Positions 41,827-48,142 of a DNA stretch of 48,142 nt are shown one piece after another (the first letter of the stretch is position 1; each line of letters opens with the position of its first letter). Made by a program: the position numbers and the translations under genes. This DNA is from Paenibacillus sp. oral taxon 786 str. D14 (GTDB taxonomy: Bacteria; Bacillota; Bacilli; Paenibacillales; Paenibacillaceae), in the NCBI RefSeq assembly GCF_000159955.1, contig NZ_GG695970.1, forward strand, positions 1-48,142, written 5' to 3'. The notes beneath the pieces were generated by a model. That model was not told where the DNA came from and did not search any database. It saw nothing but the letters and a program-made list of their open reading frames with translations.

Positions 41827-41850
41827 GTAGTCGCTATGGCCCAGGACATG

Positions 41851-43773
41851 TTAACTCGTCAACTGTTCCATTTGCTCGATCACGTTCTCGAACACGCTCA
41901 TCGCTTCACGGATCGGCTGCGGCGAGGACATGTCGACCCCGGCTTTCTTCAGAATGTTAATCGAATAGTCGCTGCCGCCGCTCTTTAGGAAGCCGAGGTA
42001 ACGGTCAACCGCCGGTTTGCCTTCCTCAAGAATTTGCTTCGAGAAGCTGGTCGCTGCAGAGAAACCGGTAGCGTATTTGTAGACGTAGAAGCTCGTATAG
42101 AAATGAGGGATCCGTGCCCATTCCATTTCGATATCCTGGTCAACGACCATGTCTTTGCCATGGTATTTCACATTCAAGTCGTAATAAATTTCCGACAGCT
42201 CCTGCGGTGTGAGCGATTCGCCGGCTTCCGCGCGCTCATGGATGAGCTTCTCAAATTCGGCGAACATCGTTTGCCGGAACAACGTCGTCCGGAACTGGTC
42301 GGCGTAGTAGGTCAGCAGGTACAGCTTCTGCTTCGGATCGGTGGATTTCTTGAGCAGATAATCCATCAGCAACGCTTCGTTGGTCGTCGAGGCGACCTCA
42401 GCCAGGAAGATGGTATATTGGGCATCACGGTACTTCAGGGCTTCATCCGAAAAATAGGAATGCAACGCGTGCCCCATCTCATGCGCCAAGGTGAACATGC
42501 TGTTCAGATTGTCCTTATGGTTCAGCAGCACGTAAGGATGGGTGCCGTAAGCGCCCCAGCTATAAGCGCCGGTGCGTTTACCTTCGTTCTCGTACACGTC
42601 GATCCAGCGGTTTTCGAAGCCTTCACGCAGGACCTTCAGGTATTCCTCGCCCAGCGGCTTCAGCCCTTCCTCGACCATTTTCTTAGCGTCTTCATAAGGG
42701 ATTTCCCACTTATATTCCTCAACGAGTGGAGCGAACAAATCGTACATATGCAGTTCGTCAACGCCCAGCAGCTTCTTGCGCAGCTTCATGTAACGTTGCA
42801 GGAGCGGCAAGCTCTCATGCACCGCGTCGATCAGGTTCGTATACACTTCCTTCGGAATGTTGTCGCCATATAGGGACATTTCCAGCACGGAAGGATATTT
42901 GCGGACCCGCGAGTAGAACATGTTCTTGTTCACGTTCGCGCTCAGTGTAGCGGCGATGGTATTTTTCTGCTTCCGATAGGTTTCGTAGACAGCTTTGAAT
43001 GCCCGCTCGCGTACTTCGCGGTTGGGGTTCTCCAGGAACTGGATGTAGCTGCCGTGGGTTAAATCCACTTCGTTCCCGTTTTCGTCTTTGATTTTCGGGA
43101 ATTTCATATCGGCATTGTTAATCATGCCAAAAATTTGCTGAGGCGCCTGCGACAAATTGCCTACTTGGGCCAGCAGCGCTTCTTCCGTTTTGCTCAGGAC
43201 ATGCGCCTTTTCGCGTTTGATTTCCTGCAAGGTGAACTTGTAATCCGCCAGCACAGGGTCGTTGATCAACTTGTCGAGCTCCTGCTCCGGCAGGGCCAAA
43301 ATTTCTGGCGTAATAAAAGACAAGGCCTCGCTGACTTCAACGCTTAACTTCTTCGCTTTTTGCACAAGGGCTTGATATGTAGGGTTGGTCGTATCCTCAT
43401 CGTGATGGAGATGGGCGTATACGTAAAGCCGCTCAATTTGCAAAGAGAGTTCATCTTCCAACTCGAAAACGGCTTTGATATGTTCTGCATCGGTAAGCTT
43501 GCCTTCAAACTCAGCCGCTTTATCCTTTAGCTTCTTGAGGTCGTTATACGATTTGTCCCAAGCGGCTTGATCAGGGAATAAATCCTGGAGCTGCCATGTG
43601 TGCTCCTTCGGTACTTCAGAACGTTTCATTACGGTGCTCATCGGAATCCTCCTTTGGACTGGGTAAAATGATGATGCCGGCTGGCCCATCGCAGCACTGC
43701 CAGGGAATGCGGCAGCTAGCAGGGCGCCGGTGAGCAACAGGGGAATCGCACGTGAGATGCGCTTAGGTCGCAT
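41851..43773 (-). CDS. pepF: Oligoendopeptidase F with an optional signal-peptide-like N-terminus
   Basis: An M3-family zinc endopeptidase that cuts short peptides. HEMGH (residues 431-435 of the long form) is the zinc motif, with the downstream Glu in FLAEVAST. Two starts are possible in one frame. The inner ATG 43641 (MSTVMKRSEVPKEHTWQ) follows AAAGGAGG and gives the usual ~596-residue cytoplasmic enzyme. The outer ATG 43773 follows GGGAGG and adds 44 residues that look like a Sec signal peptide: RPKRISR, a hydrophobic core PLLLTGALLAAAF, then PGSAA. Both have good ribosome sites. I give the longer extent; the inner start alone is the conservative reading. Confidence 0.88.
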   Translation of the reverse strand: MRPKRISRAIPLLLTGALLAAAFPGSAAMGQPASSFYPVQRRIPMSTVMKRSEVPKEHTWQLQDLFPDQAAWDKSYNDLKKLKDKAAEFEGKLTDAEHIKAVFELEDELSLQIERLYVYAHLHHDEDTTNPTYQALVQKAKKLSVEVSEALSFITPEILALPEQELDKLINDPVLADYKFTLQEIKREKAHVLSKTEEALLAQVGNLSQAPQQIFGMINNADMKFPKIKDENGNEVDLTHGSYIQFLENPNREVRERAFKAVYETYRKQKNTIAATLSANVNKNMFYSRVRKYPSVLEMSLYGDNIPKEVYTNLIDAVHESLPLLQRYMKLRKKLLGVDELHMYDLFAPLVEEYKWEIPYEDAKKMVEEGLKPLGEEYLKVLREGFENRWIDVYENEGKRTGAYSWGAYGTHPYVLLNHKDNLNSMFTLAHEMGHALHSYFSDEALKYRDAQYTIFLAEVASTTNEALLMDYLLKKSTDPKQKLYLLTYYADQFRTTLFRQTMFAEFEKLIHERAEAGESLTPQELSEIYYDLNVKYHGKDMVVDQDIEMEWARIPHFYTSFYVYKYATGFSAATSFSKQILEEGKPAVDRYLGFLKSGGSDYSINILKKAGVDMSSPQPIREAMSVFENVIEQMEQLTS

Positions 43774-43889
43774 ACCAAGAAAACCTCCCTTATGGATGTC
43801 GGGAGCCCAACGTGATTTTCGTACCTTAGGGTCCGGTTCGCTTTGGGCATTTTCCTAGTATGGCCGCCTGCTGCGGGAAATATAGGGGA

Positions 43890-44060
43890 TCAAGCAAGGA
43901 AGCTGTAGATCATCAGCCCAAACGCCAGTGCAATTAGCACGACGGAGGCCAAGGCCAGACTGCGCCTTAGACGCGGCTCCAGCCGATCCTTGTTCAGGAT
44001 GACCACGACGCCCAGCGCAAAAGCGCAAATGATGAAGATCAAGAGATTGGAAGTGTCCAT
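43890..44060 (-). CDS. Small two-helix membrane protein
   Basis: A 56-residue protein in a gap that would otherwise look empty. It has two hydrophobic segments (NLLIFIICAFALGVVVIL and LALASVVLIALAFGLMIYSF) separated by a charged turn, NKDRLEPRLRR. The ATG is preceded by GGAG about 11 bp upstream. It lies 40 bp behind the next minus-strand gene, so they could share a transcript. I do not recognise a family. Confidence 0.6.
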   Translation of the reverse strand: MDTSNLLIFIICAFALGVVVILNKDRLEPRLRRSLALASVVLIALAFGLMIYSFLA

Positions 44061-44100
44061 CAAAATCAATGCTCCGTTTCGTACGAGATTGGACGGCGGG

Positions 44101-44334
44101 CTACACCTGCTTAAACGCGTTCATAATTTCATTCCATTCCGCCTCGTTGCCGGCATATTCCTCTTTTGGGAACCGGCGCTTCACCCAATCCATCATGGCA
44201 GGGCGGCTGAGGAACGTATGCGATTCCTCGCCCCATTGGTCGGAAATTTCGCGGAGAACGATGTATCTGCCTTGAACCTCTACCGTCATCATATTCCATT
44301 TGTCTTTTTTGTATATTTCGTGTTTTTTGATCAT
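44101..44334 (-). CDS. Hypothetical protein, 77 residues
   Basis: A soluble, Trp/Glu/Lys-rich protein (VEVQGRYIVLREISDQWGEE, FLSRPAMMDWVKRRFP, EEYAGNEAEWNEIMNAFKQV). The codons look used and the frame ends cleanly, but I do not recognise a domain. It is probably small and cytoplasmic. The gene is divergent from the cold-shock gene and upstream of the small membrane protein. Confidence 0.6.
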   Translation of the reverse strand: MIKKHEIYKKDKWNMMTVEVQGRYIVLREISDQWGEESHTFLSRPAMMDWVKRRFPKEEYAGNEAEWNEIMNAFKQV

Positions 44335-44499
44335 CTCTGACGTTCTCCAATCTTTGGCTTTGCACCACAGGTATGAAACCCGCGGGATATTGGGAATATT
44401 TTATGTAAAATGATAACTCACGCCCCCGAGGAAAGCAAATGAAACCATACGATTCTGGCGGCGGTTTTTGGCGCGAAAAGTTATGGGCGAACTGACACG

Positions 44500-44528
44500 T
44501 TGCATTGTCGGTGGGCATAGAGTATAAT
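44500..44528 (+). promoter_or_regulatory. Promoter of the cold-shock gene
   Basis: TTGCAT, exactly 17 bp, TATAAT. Predicted leader of about 40 nt, which is short for a cold-shock gene. Confidence 0.6.
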
Positions 44529-44574
44529 ATGGGTATTCGTCAATGATGGCGATTATTTTTAGGAGGTTGTTCAT

Positions 44575-44772
44575 TTGAAAGGTACAGTTAAATGGTTTAA
44601 CGCAGAAAAAGGCTATGGCTTCATCCAAGTTGAAGGTGGCGAAGACGTATTCGTACACTTCTCCGCTATTCAAGGCGAAGGTTTCAAAACTCTAGAAGAA
44701 GGCCAAGCCGTTGAGTTCGAAATTACTGACGGCAACCGTGGTCCTCAAGCTGCTAACGTAATCAAATTATAA
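44575..44772 (+). CDS. Cold-shock protein (CspB/CspD type)
   Basis: A 65-residue OB-fold RNA chaperone. RNP1 (KGYGFIQV) and RNP2 (VFVHFSAI) are intact, and the N-terminal [13 protein letters not shown] is typical. The start codon is TTG, preceded by AGGAGG with 8-bp spacing. Codon use is strongly biased, as expected of a highly expressed gene. It is its own unit between a promoter and a terminator. Confidence 0.96.
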   Translation: MKGTVKWFNAEKGYGFIQVEGGEDVFVHFSAIQGEGFKTLEEGQAVEFEITDGNRGPQAANVIKL

Positions 44773-44832
44773 GATCACTTCCGTATTAGCGGATCACTTA
44801 TAAAGTTTGGTACTAAGCGCGATAATGAAAGG

Positions 44833-44861
44833 CACAGCTCTTTATAGGGCTGTGTTTTTTT
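44833..44861 (+). terminator. Terminator of the cold-shock gene
   Basis: CACAGCTC / GGGCTGTG with a 6-nt loop and seven T. Confidence 0.9.
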
Positions 44862-44888
44862 GTATACATAGATAGAATGAAATTAATT

Positions 44889-44908
44889 GGTGACAATCTG
44901 TTGTCACC
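44889..44908 (+). promoter_or_regulatory. Inverted repeat, probable operator of the WYL regulator
   Basis: GGTGACAA-TCTG-TTGTCACC, a perfect 8-bp inverted repeat, sits just upstream of a TATAGT -10 (44919-44924). It lies over the -35 position, so binding should affect transcription of the regulator operon. Confidence 0.65.
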
Positions 44909-44952
44909 ATTACTCTGCTATAGTGATGTTAACGGGAGGGGAACCAAACGCG

Positions 44953-45900
44953 ATGAAGCGAATGGACCGGATGATGGCGATTGTGATGGCCTTGCAGCAG
45001 CGCCCGGAGACCGCACAATCCTTGGCGGACAAGCTGGAGGTGTCCAAGCGGACGGTGCTTCGCGATATGCAGGCTTTGGCGGAAATCGGCATTCCTTTGG
45101 TTGCGCTTCCAGGACCGGGCGGCGGCTACCGCCTCATGGACGGCTTTCGGCTGCCTCCGCTGCAGCTTGACGCCGGCGAGGCGCTGACCGTCCTGCTGGC
45201 TTTGGACGGCATCGGCAAATACGCCGACAGCCCCTTTCGCGAGGCGAAAAGGACTGTCGCCGACAAGATCCGCTCCGCTTTGCCCGAGCAAATGCTAGGG
45301 CAAATTGCTCCATTGCTCCGGCACGTGGAAATGGAGGTGCCGGAGCGCGGCATCCAGGCGCCGTTCCTCAGCGCCTTGATGGCATATGCTGCCGGCGGGA
45401 AGTGGATCCGAGCAGAGTACCGCTCGCTGAATTATCGCCGGCAGCTGACGTTGAAGCCGCTGCGCGTGTACGCCGCGCATGGCTTCTGGTACTGCGAAGC
45501 CGAGTCGCTGGAGCATGGGGAGAAGCGAACGTTCCGCGTCGATCGCTTCGTCGAGGCGGCCGAGACGTCTCCCCCACCGGGTGCGGGTGCCGGAAGGGGA
45601 GAGGCCGCCAAAGGGACTCCTCCCCGGGCGGCAACCGGGAGAGAGGATTTCCGGCTGCGCGTGAAATTGACGTATCGCGGTTCGCTGCTGGCGGAGCAGG
45701 ATCCGCATTTTGGTCAGGAGGTGCAGCAGGTGGGGAAGGCCGAGTGGCAGCTCGACTGCACCCTGCCGGGTTCGGAATGGGATTGGGCGGTTTCCTATTT
45801 CTTTGGTCTTGGCCGGGATGCGGAAGTCCTCGAGCCCCAGGCGATGCGCGAGAAGCTGCATCAACGCGCGGTGGAGCTGGCCGAGCGGTACCGGACTTAA
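44953..45900 (+). CDS. YafY-family HTH-WYL transcriptional regulator
   Basis: A 315-residue regulator. Residues 1-60 hold a DeoR-like winged helix (LADKLEVSKRTVLRDMQALA, GPGGGYRLMDGFRLPP). The WYL domain follows, with IRAEYRSLNYRRQLTLKPLR and the family's aromatic core (VYAAHGFWYCEAESL). A Gly/Ala/Pro-rich insert lies at about 215-235. WYL regulators sense nucleic acid or small ligands. ATG 44953 follows GGGAGGGG. The inverted repeat upstream is its probable operator, and it likely controls the VOC and toroid genes downstream. Confidence 0.9.
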   Translation: MKRMDRMMAIVMALQQRPETAQSLADKLEVSKRTVLRDMQALAEIGIPLVALPGPGGGYRLMDGFRLPPLQLDAGEALTVLLALDGIGKYADSPFREAKRTVADKIRSALPEQMLGQIAPLLRHVEMEVPERGIQAPFLSALMAYAAGGKWIRAEYRSLNYRRQLTLKPLRVYAAHGFWYCEAESLEHGEKRTFRVDRFVEAAETSPPPGAGAGRGEAAKGTPPRAATGREDFRLRVKLTYRGSLLAEQDPHFGQEVQQVGKAEWQLDCTLPGSEWDWAVSYFFGLGRDAEVLEPQAMREKLHQRAVELAERYRT

Positions 45901-45968
45901 GCTGATACCGCCGACTTGAACGCTTAGCTTAGACCTATTTATTTCGAAGAAGAACGGAGGGTGGATGC

Positions 45969-46391
45969 ATGAAACCTAGAATGTCGGTGTTAACGATTGG
46001 TGTGGAGGATTTGGAAAGAGCGGTGCAATTTTATCGAGATGGCCTTGGCTGGGCGACGGAGGGGATCGTAGGTCAAGAGTTCGAGCACGGGGCGGTTGCC
46101 TTCTTCGATTTGCAGGCGGGACTGAAGCTGGCGCTGTGGAAGCGGGCGGATATCGCCCATGACACTGGTCTAACGCTTCATGCCCCAAGTCCAACGGAAA
46201 TTACGCTGGGTCATAATGTGGCGAGCAAAGCGGAAGTGGATCAAGTGATGGGGCAAGCGAAAGCAGCTGGAGCTAAGATCGTGGTTCCGCCTCACGATAC
46301 GTTTTGGGGAGGGTACTCCGGATATTTTCAAGATCCCGACGGGCATTTGTGGGAGGTTGTCTTCAATCCTGAATGGGTATTCGAAGCCTGA
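45969..46391 (+). CDS. VOC-family (glyoxalase/bleomycin resistance fold) protein
   Basis: A 140-residue two-module VOC protein. It has SVLTIGVEDLERAVQFYRDG and the closing YSGYFQDPDGHLWEVVFNP, with the metal-site Glu near the end. Functions range from lyases and dioxygenases to drug binding, and the sequence does not separate them. ATG 45969 follows AACGGAGG. It lies 68 bp after the WYL regulator, in the same direction. Confidence 0.92.
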   Translation: MKPRMSVLTIGVEDLERAVQFYRDGLGWATEGIVGQEFEHGAVAFFDLQAGLKLALWKRADIAHDTGLTLHAPSPTEITLGHNVASKAEVDQVMGQAKAAGAKIVVPPHDTFWGGYSGYFQDPDGHLWEVVFNPEWVFEA

Positions 46392-46414
46392 GTGGCGAAG
46401 GGGACGAGAGTTTT

Positions 46415-47302
46415 ATGAAAAAACGGGACGTATTGGAACGGGCCAGTACTTTTATTTATTCGCATGCCCGGCTGTTGGATCGCAAGCGGTTTGCTTACCA
46501 CTTTGAAGGAGGGAGCGCGGAGGAGGTGCTTCGCGCGCTTCGCCCATACCAGAACGGGGATGGCGGATTTGGTCATGCGCTGGAGCCGGATATGCGCGGT
46601 CCGCATAGCCAGCCGGTGGCAACCGAAACGGCGTTGCTGGTGATTCGCGAGGTGGGCGGATTCGGGTCGGATCTGCTGGACGGAGTGATCCGTTATCTGC
46701 GCAGTTTGACACTGCCGGGAGGCGGCTTGCCGCGGGCAACGACGGAAGTGAATCGATATCCGCATGCGCCGTGGTGGACGACCGAGCAGGACGGGGGCCC
46801 CTCGATCAACCCGACGGGAAGCATCATCGGCATGCTGCTGGGGCAACAGGAACGCACCGATTTTTTCCGTGAGGATTGGTTCCAAAATAATGTCGCCTAT
46901 CTGTGGGGATGTGTAGAGCAAGGCCTTCCCGAGGATTATCATGACGCGGTTCAGTGGATTTCCTTCCTGCAGCATGTGCCAGATCAGGAGCGGGCGGCGA
47001 AGGCGCTATCCAGGTTGGATGCCTGGCTGACCGGACCAAACGGGATTGAGCGGGATCCGCTGGCGGAGGGGTACGTCCATAAAGTGCTGGACTACGCACC
47101 AACGCCGGAGAGTTACGCGGCGAAGCTCATCTCGGAGCAAGACATCGAGAAGCACTTGAATTGGTTGATAAGCACGCAGCAGGAGGATGGCGGTTGGGCG
47201 CTCACGTTTCCGGCAGTAAGCCCGGCGGGCGAGCAGGAATGGCGCGGTTGGCTGACCATAGAGAATTTGAAGACGCTGAAGGCTTACGGCCGCTTGTCCT
47301 AA
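46415..47302 (+). CDS. Alpha/alpha-toroid (prenyltransferase/terpenoid-cyclase-like) protein
   Basis: A 295-residue protein with QW-like repeats: YQNGDGGFGHALEPD near residue 45 and STQQEDGGWALTF near residue 260. These are typical of the alpha-alpha toroid fold shared by prenyltransferases and terpene cyclases. The DXDD and DDxxD motifs of active cyclases are absent, so catalysis is doubtful. ATG 46415 is chosen over a start overlapping the VOC gene. It is 23 bp after the VOC stop. Role unknown. Confidence 0.75.
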   Translation: MKKRDVLERASTFIYSHARLLDRKRFAYHFEGGSAEEVLRALRPYQNGDGGFGHALEPDMRGPHSQPVATETALLVIREVGGFGSDLLDGVIRYLRSLTLPGGGLPRATTEVNRYPHAPWWTTEQDGGPSINPTGSIIGMLLGQQERTDFFREDWFQNNVAYLWGCVEQGLPEDYHDAVQWISFLQHVPDQERAAKALSRLDAWLTGPNGIERDPLAEGYVHKVLDYAPTPESYAAKLISEQDIEKHLNWLISTQQEDGGWALTFPAVSPAGEQEWRGWLTIENLKTLKAYGRLS

Positions 47303-47310
47303 GCCAGATT

Positions 47311-47355
47311 AGAAAGAGGCTCGTTTCCAACATGTTGCTGGAAAGAGCCTCTTCA
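47311..47355. terminator. Terminator between convergent genes
   Basis: AGAGGCTC / GAGCCTCT with inner TTTCC/GGAAA pairing, 12 bp after the toroid gene stop and 14 bp from the facing nitroreductase stop. The T-tract is weak. Confidence 0.6.
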
Positions 47356-47365
47356 TGTATGGACT

Positions 47366-48013
47366 TTACTCAACGATCCGCAAAATCTCGGATACTTCCT
47401 TCCGCGGCACCGGCTTCGGTGAGATCGCCGGATGGCCCAGTGCGATCACCATATTCACTCCGCGATCGGCAGGAATGTCGAGGAATTCGCGCAGCTTATC
47501 TTCCGCGAGCAGTACCGGTCCGGTCATCGGACAACTGGCGAGGCCTTTGGCATGCGCGGCCAGCATCAGGTTCTGCGCGGCCAGACAGCTGCTCTTGAGG
47601 CCTTCTTCGTCCCAAATTTCAGGAGTGACGAAGGAGATCGGGTCAAAAATTCGCTCACGGAACTTCGAGGTGTACGGCGTAGACAAAACTACGATTAACG
47701 CCGGAGCGCCGGAAAAGGCGGTTGCGTAAGGGCCAAACGATTTCACAAGCAGCTTGGCTTCCCGATCCTTCCCCTGTGCTGTGGCGCGTGCTGCGATTTC
47801 ATGCAGGCTTTCCCAGGTAAAATCCTCGATCTGCTTGATTTTATCTGCGTTCATGACGACGATGAATTCCCAGGTTTGCGAATTCGTGTCGCTGGGCGCA
47901 TAGCGAGCGCAGTCGATGAGATCCTTGATATCGGAGACGCTGACAGGCTCTTGGGTAAATTCCCGGATACTGCGGCGGGTTTGAAGGATGTCCCGAAACA
48001 AAGCGAAATCCAT
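47366..48013 (-). CDS. Nitroreductase family protein
   Basis: A 215-residue FMN enzyme of the nitroreductase fold. The N-terminal LQTRRSIREFTQEPVS (RRSxR FMN-binding) and ARYAPSDTNSQTWEFIVV are diagnostic, and NLMLAAHAKGLASCPMTG and ALGHPAI complete the pattern. It would reduce nitroaromatics, quinones or enals with NAD(P)H. A TATAAT-type -10 lies upstream on the minus strand at 48070-48075. Confidence 0.93.
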   Translation of the reverse strand: MDFALFRDILQTRRSIREFTQEPVSVSDIKDLIDCARYAPSDTNSQTWEFIVVMNADKIKQIEDFTWESLHEIAARATAQGKDREAKLLVKSFGPYATAFSGAPALIVVLSTPYTSKFRERIFDPISFVTPEIWDEEGLKSSCLAAQNLMLAAHAKGLASCPMTGPVLLAEDKLREFLDIPADRGVNMVIALGHPAISPKPVPRKEVSEILRIVE

Positions 48014-48110
48014 GCGTTTTCACCTGCTTTATCAAATTTAACACCAGGTACTATCATCTGATAATAACTATTATATAGGAAGACTTGTCCTTTGAACAGA
48101 GACAAACAAG

Positions 48111-48140
48111 AGGCGAAGCGCCGTGACGGCACTTCGCCTT
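48111..48140. terminator. Hairpin at the right edge
   Basis: AGGCGAAG-C-GCCG / CGGC-A-CTTCGCCT, 12 paired bases round a TGA loop. On the minus strand it is followed by TTGTTTGTCTC, so it may terminate a gene lying beyond the window. Confidence 0.55.
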
Positions 48141-48142
48141 GA

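Noticed and set aside
42034..42873. A 279-codon open frame on the plus strand
   Set aside because: Antisense to pepF, whose zinc motif and family residues are clear. The frame is a by-product of GC-rich codons.

Overview
The window looks like chromosomal DNA from a Firmicute of the Paenibacillaceae (Paenibacillus type). This rests on the gene content seen here: a Gram-positive hemE-hemH-hemY set, an LTA-synthase-like protein, a squalene/sporulenol-type cyclase, YtxH, DUF1450 and YutE-like genes, strong AGGAGG ribosome sites, GTG/TTG starts and many hairpin-plus-U-tract terminators. No rRNA, tRNA, CRISPR array or transposase gene was seen. The species cannot be fixed from the sequence alone.
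Layout. 1-5.8 kb: small conserved genes (Dabb, HepT/YutE-like, YtxH), glutamate racemase, a lipid kinase facing it, TraX-like and DUF1232-like membrane proteins, a cysteine-free IscA-fold protein and DUF1450. 5.8-10 kb, mainly minus strand: an eroded ftsW/rodA paralogue, an LTA synthase and a THUMP-type RNA methyltransferase. 10-16.4 kb: O-methyltransferase, secreted AA10 LPMO with two FnIII modules and a chitin-binding module, a collapsed HxlR/MFS pair, fruR-fruK with a 10-bp-phased operator-like repeat, and a cupin. 16.5-22.1 kb: DUF2905, a PD-(D/E)XK plus winged-helix protein, terpene cyclase, AlaX-type editing protein, LysR regulator and a methyltransferase tail. 22.3-27.1 kb: ugpA-ugpE-ugpB and an MFS exporter. 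27.2-30.8 kb: hemEHY. 31-36.7 kb: capA-GDPD-FAH-DUF92-ABC-F, likely one operon. 36.7-37.7 kb: hairpin repeats and a broken ABC-2 permease. 37.8-39.5 kb: an AT-rich island with an HTH-TPR regulator and an overlapping 39-codon secreted-peptide gene. 39.5-44.3 kb, minus strand: NAGPA-type glycosidase, M42 peptidase, LapA, PepF and two small proteins. 44.5-48 kb: cold-shock protein, WYL regulator with VOC and toroid-fold genes, and a nitroreductase.
The most interesting locus is the HTH-TPR regulator and its overlapping peptide gene (37.8-39.5 kb). It has the architecture of an RRNPP peptide quorum-sensing pair, like the Alo systems reported from Paenibacillus. The peptide gene is short enough to be missed by ordinary gene calling.
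Other themes are erosion and intergenic repeats. Three genes carry frameshifts or deletions, one methyltransferase survives only as its tail, and one divergent gene pair has lost its intergenic region. Three unrelated intergenic clusters of short imperfect palindromes lie beside broken genes or between operons. All functional calls are from reading the protein sequences. No database search was run.
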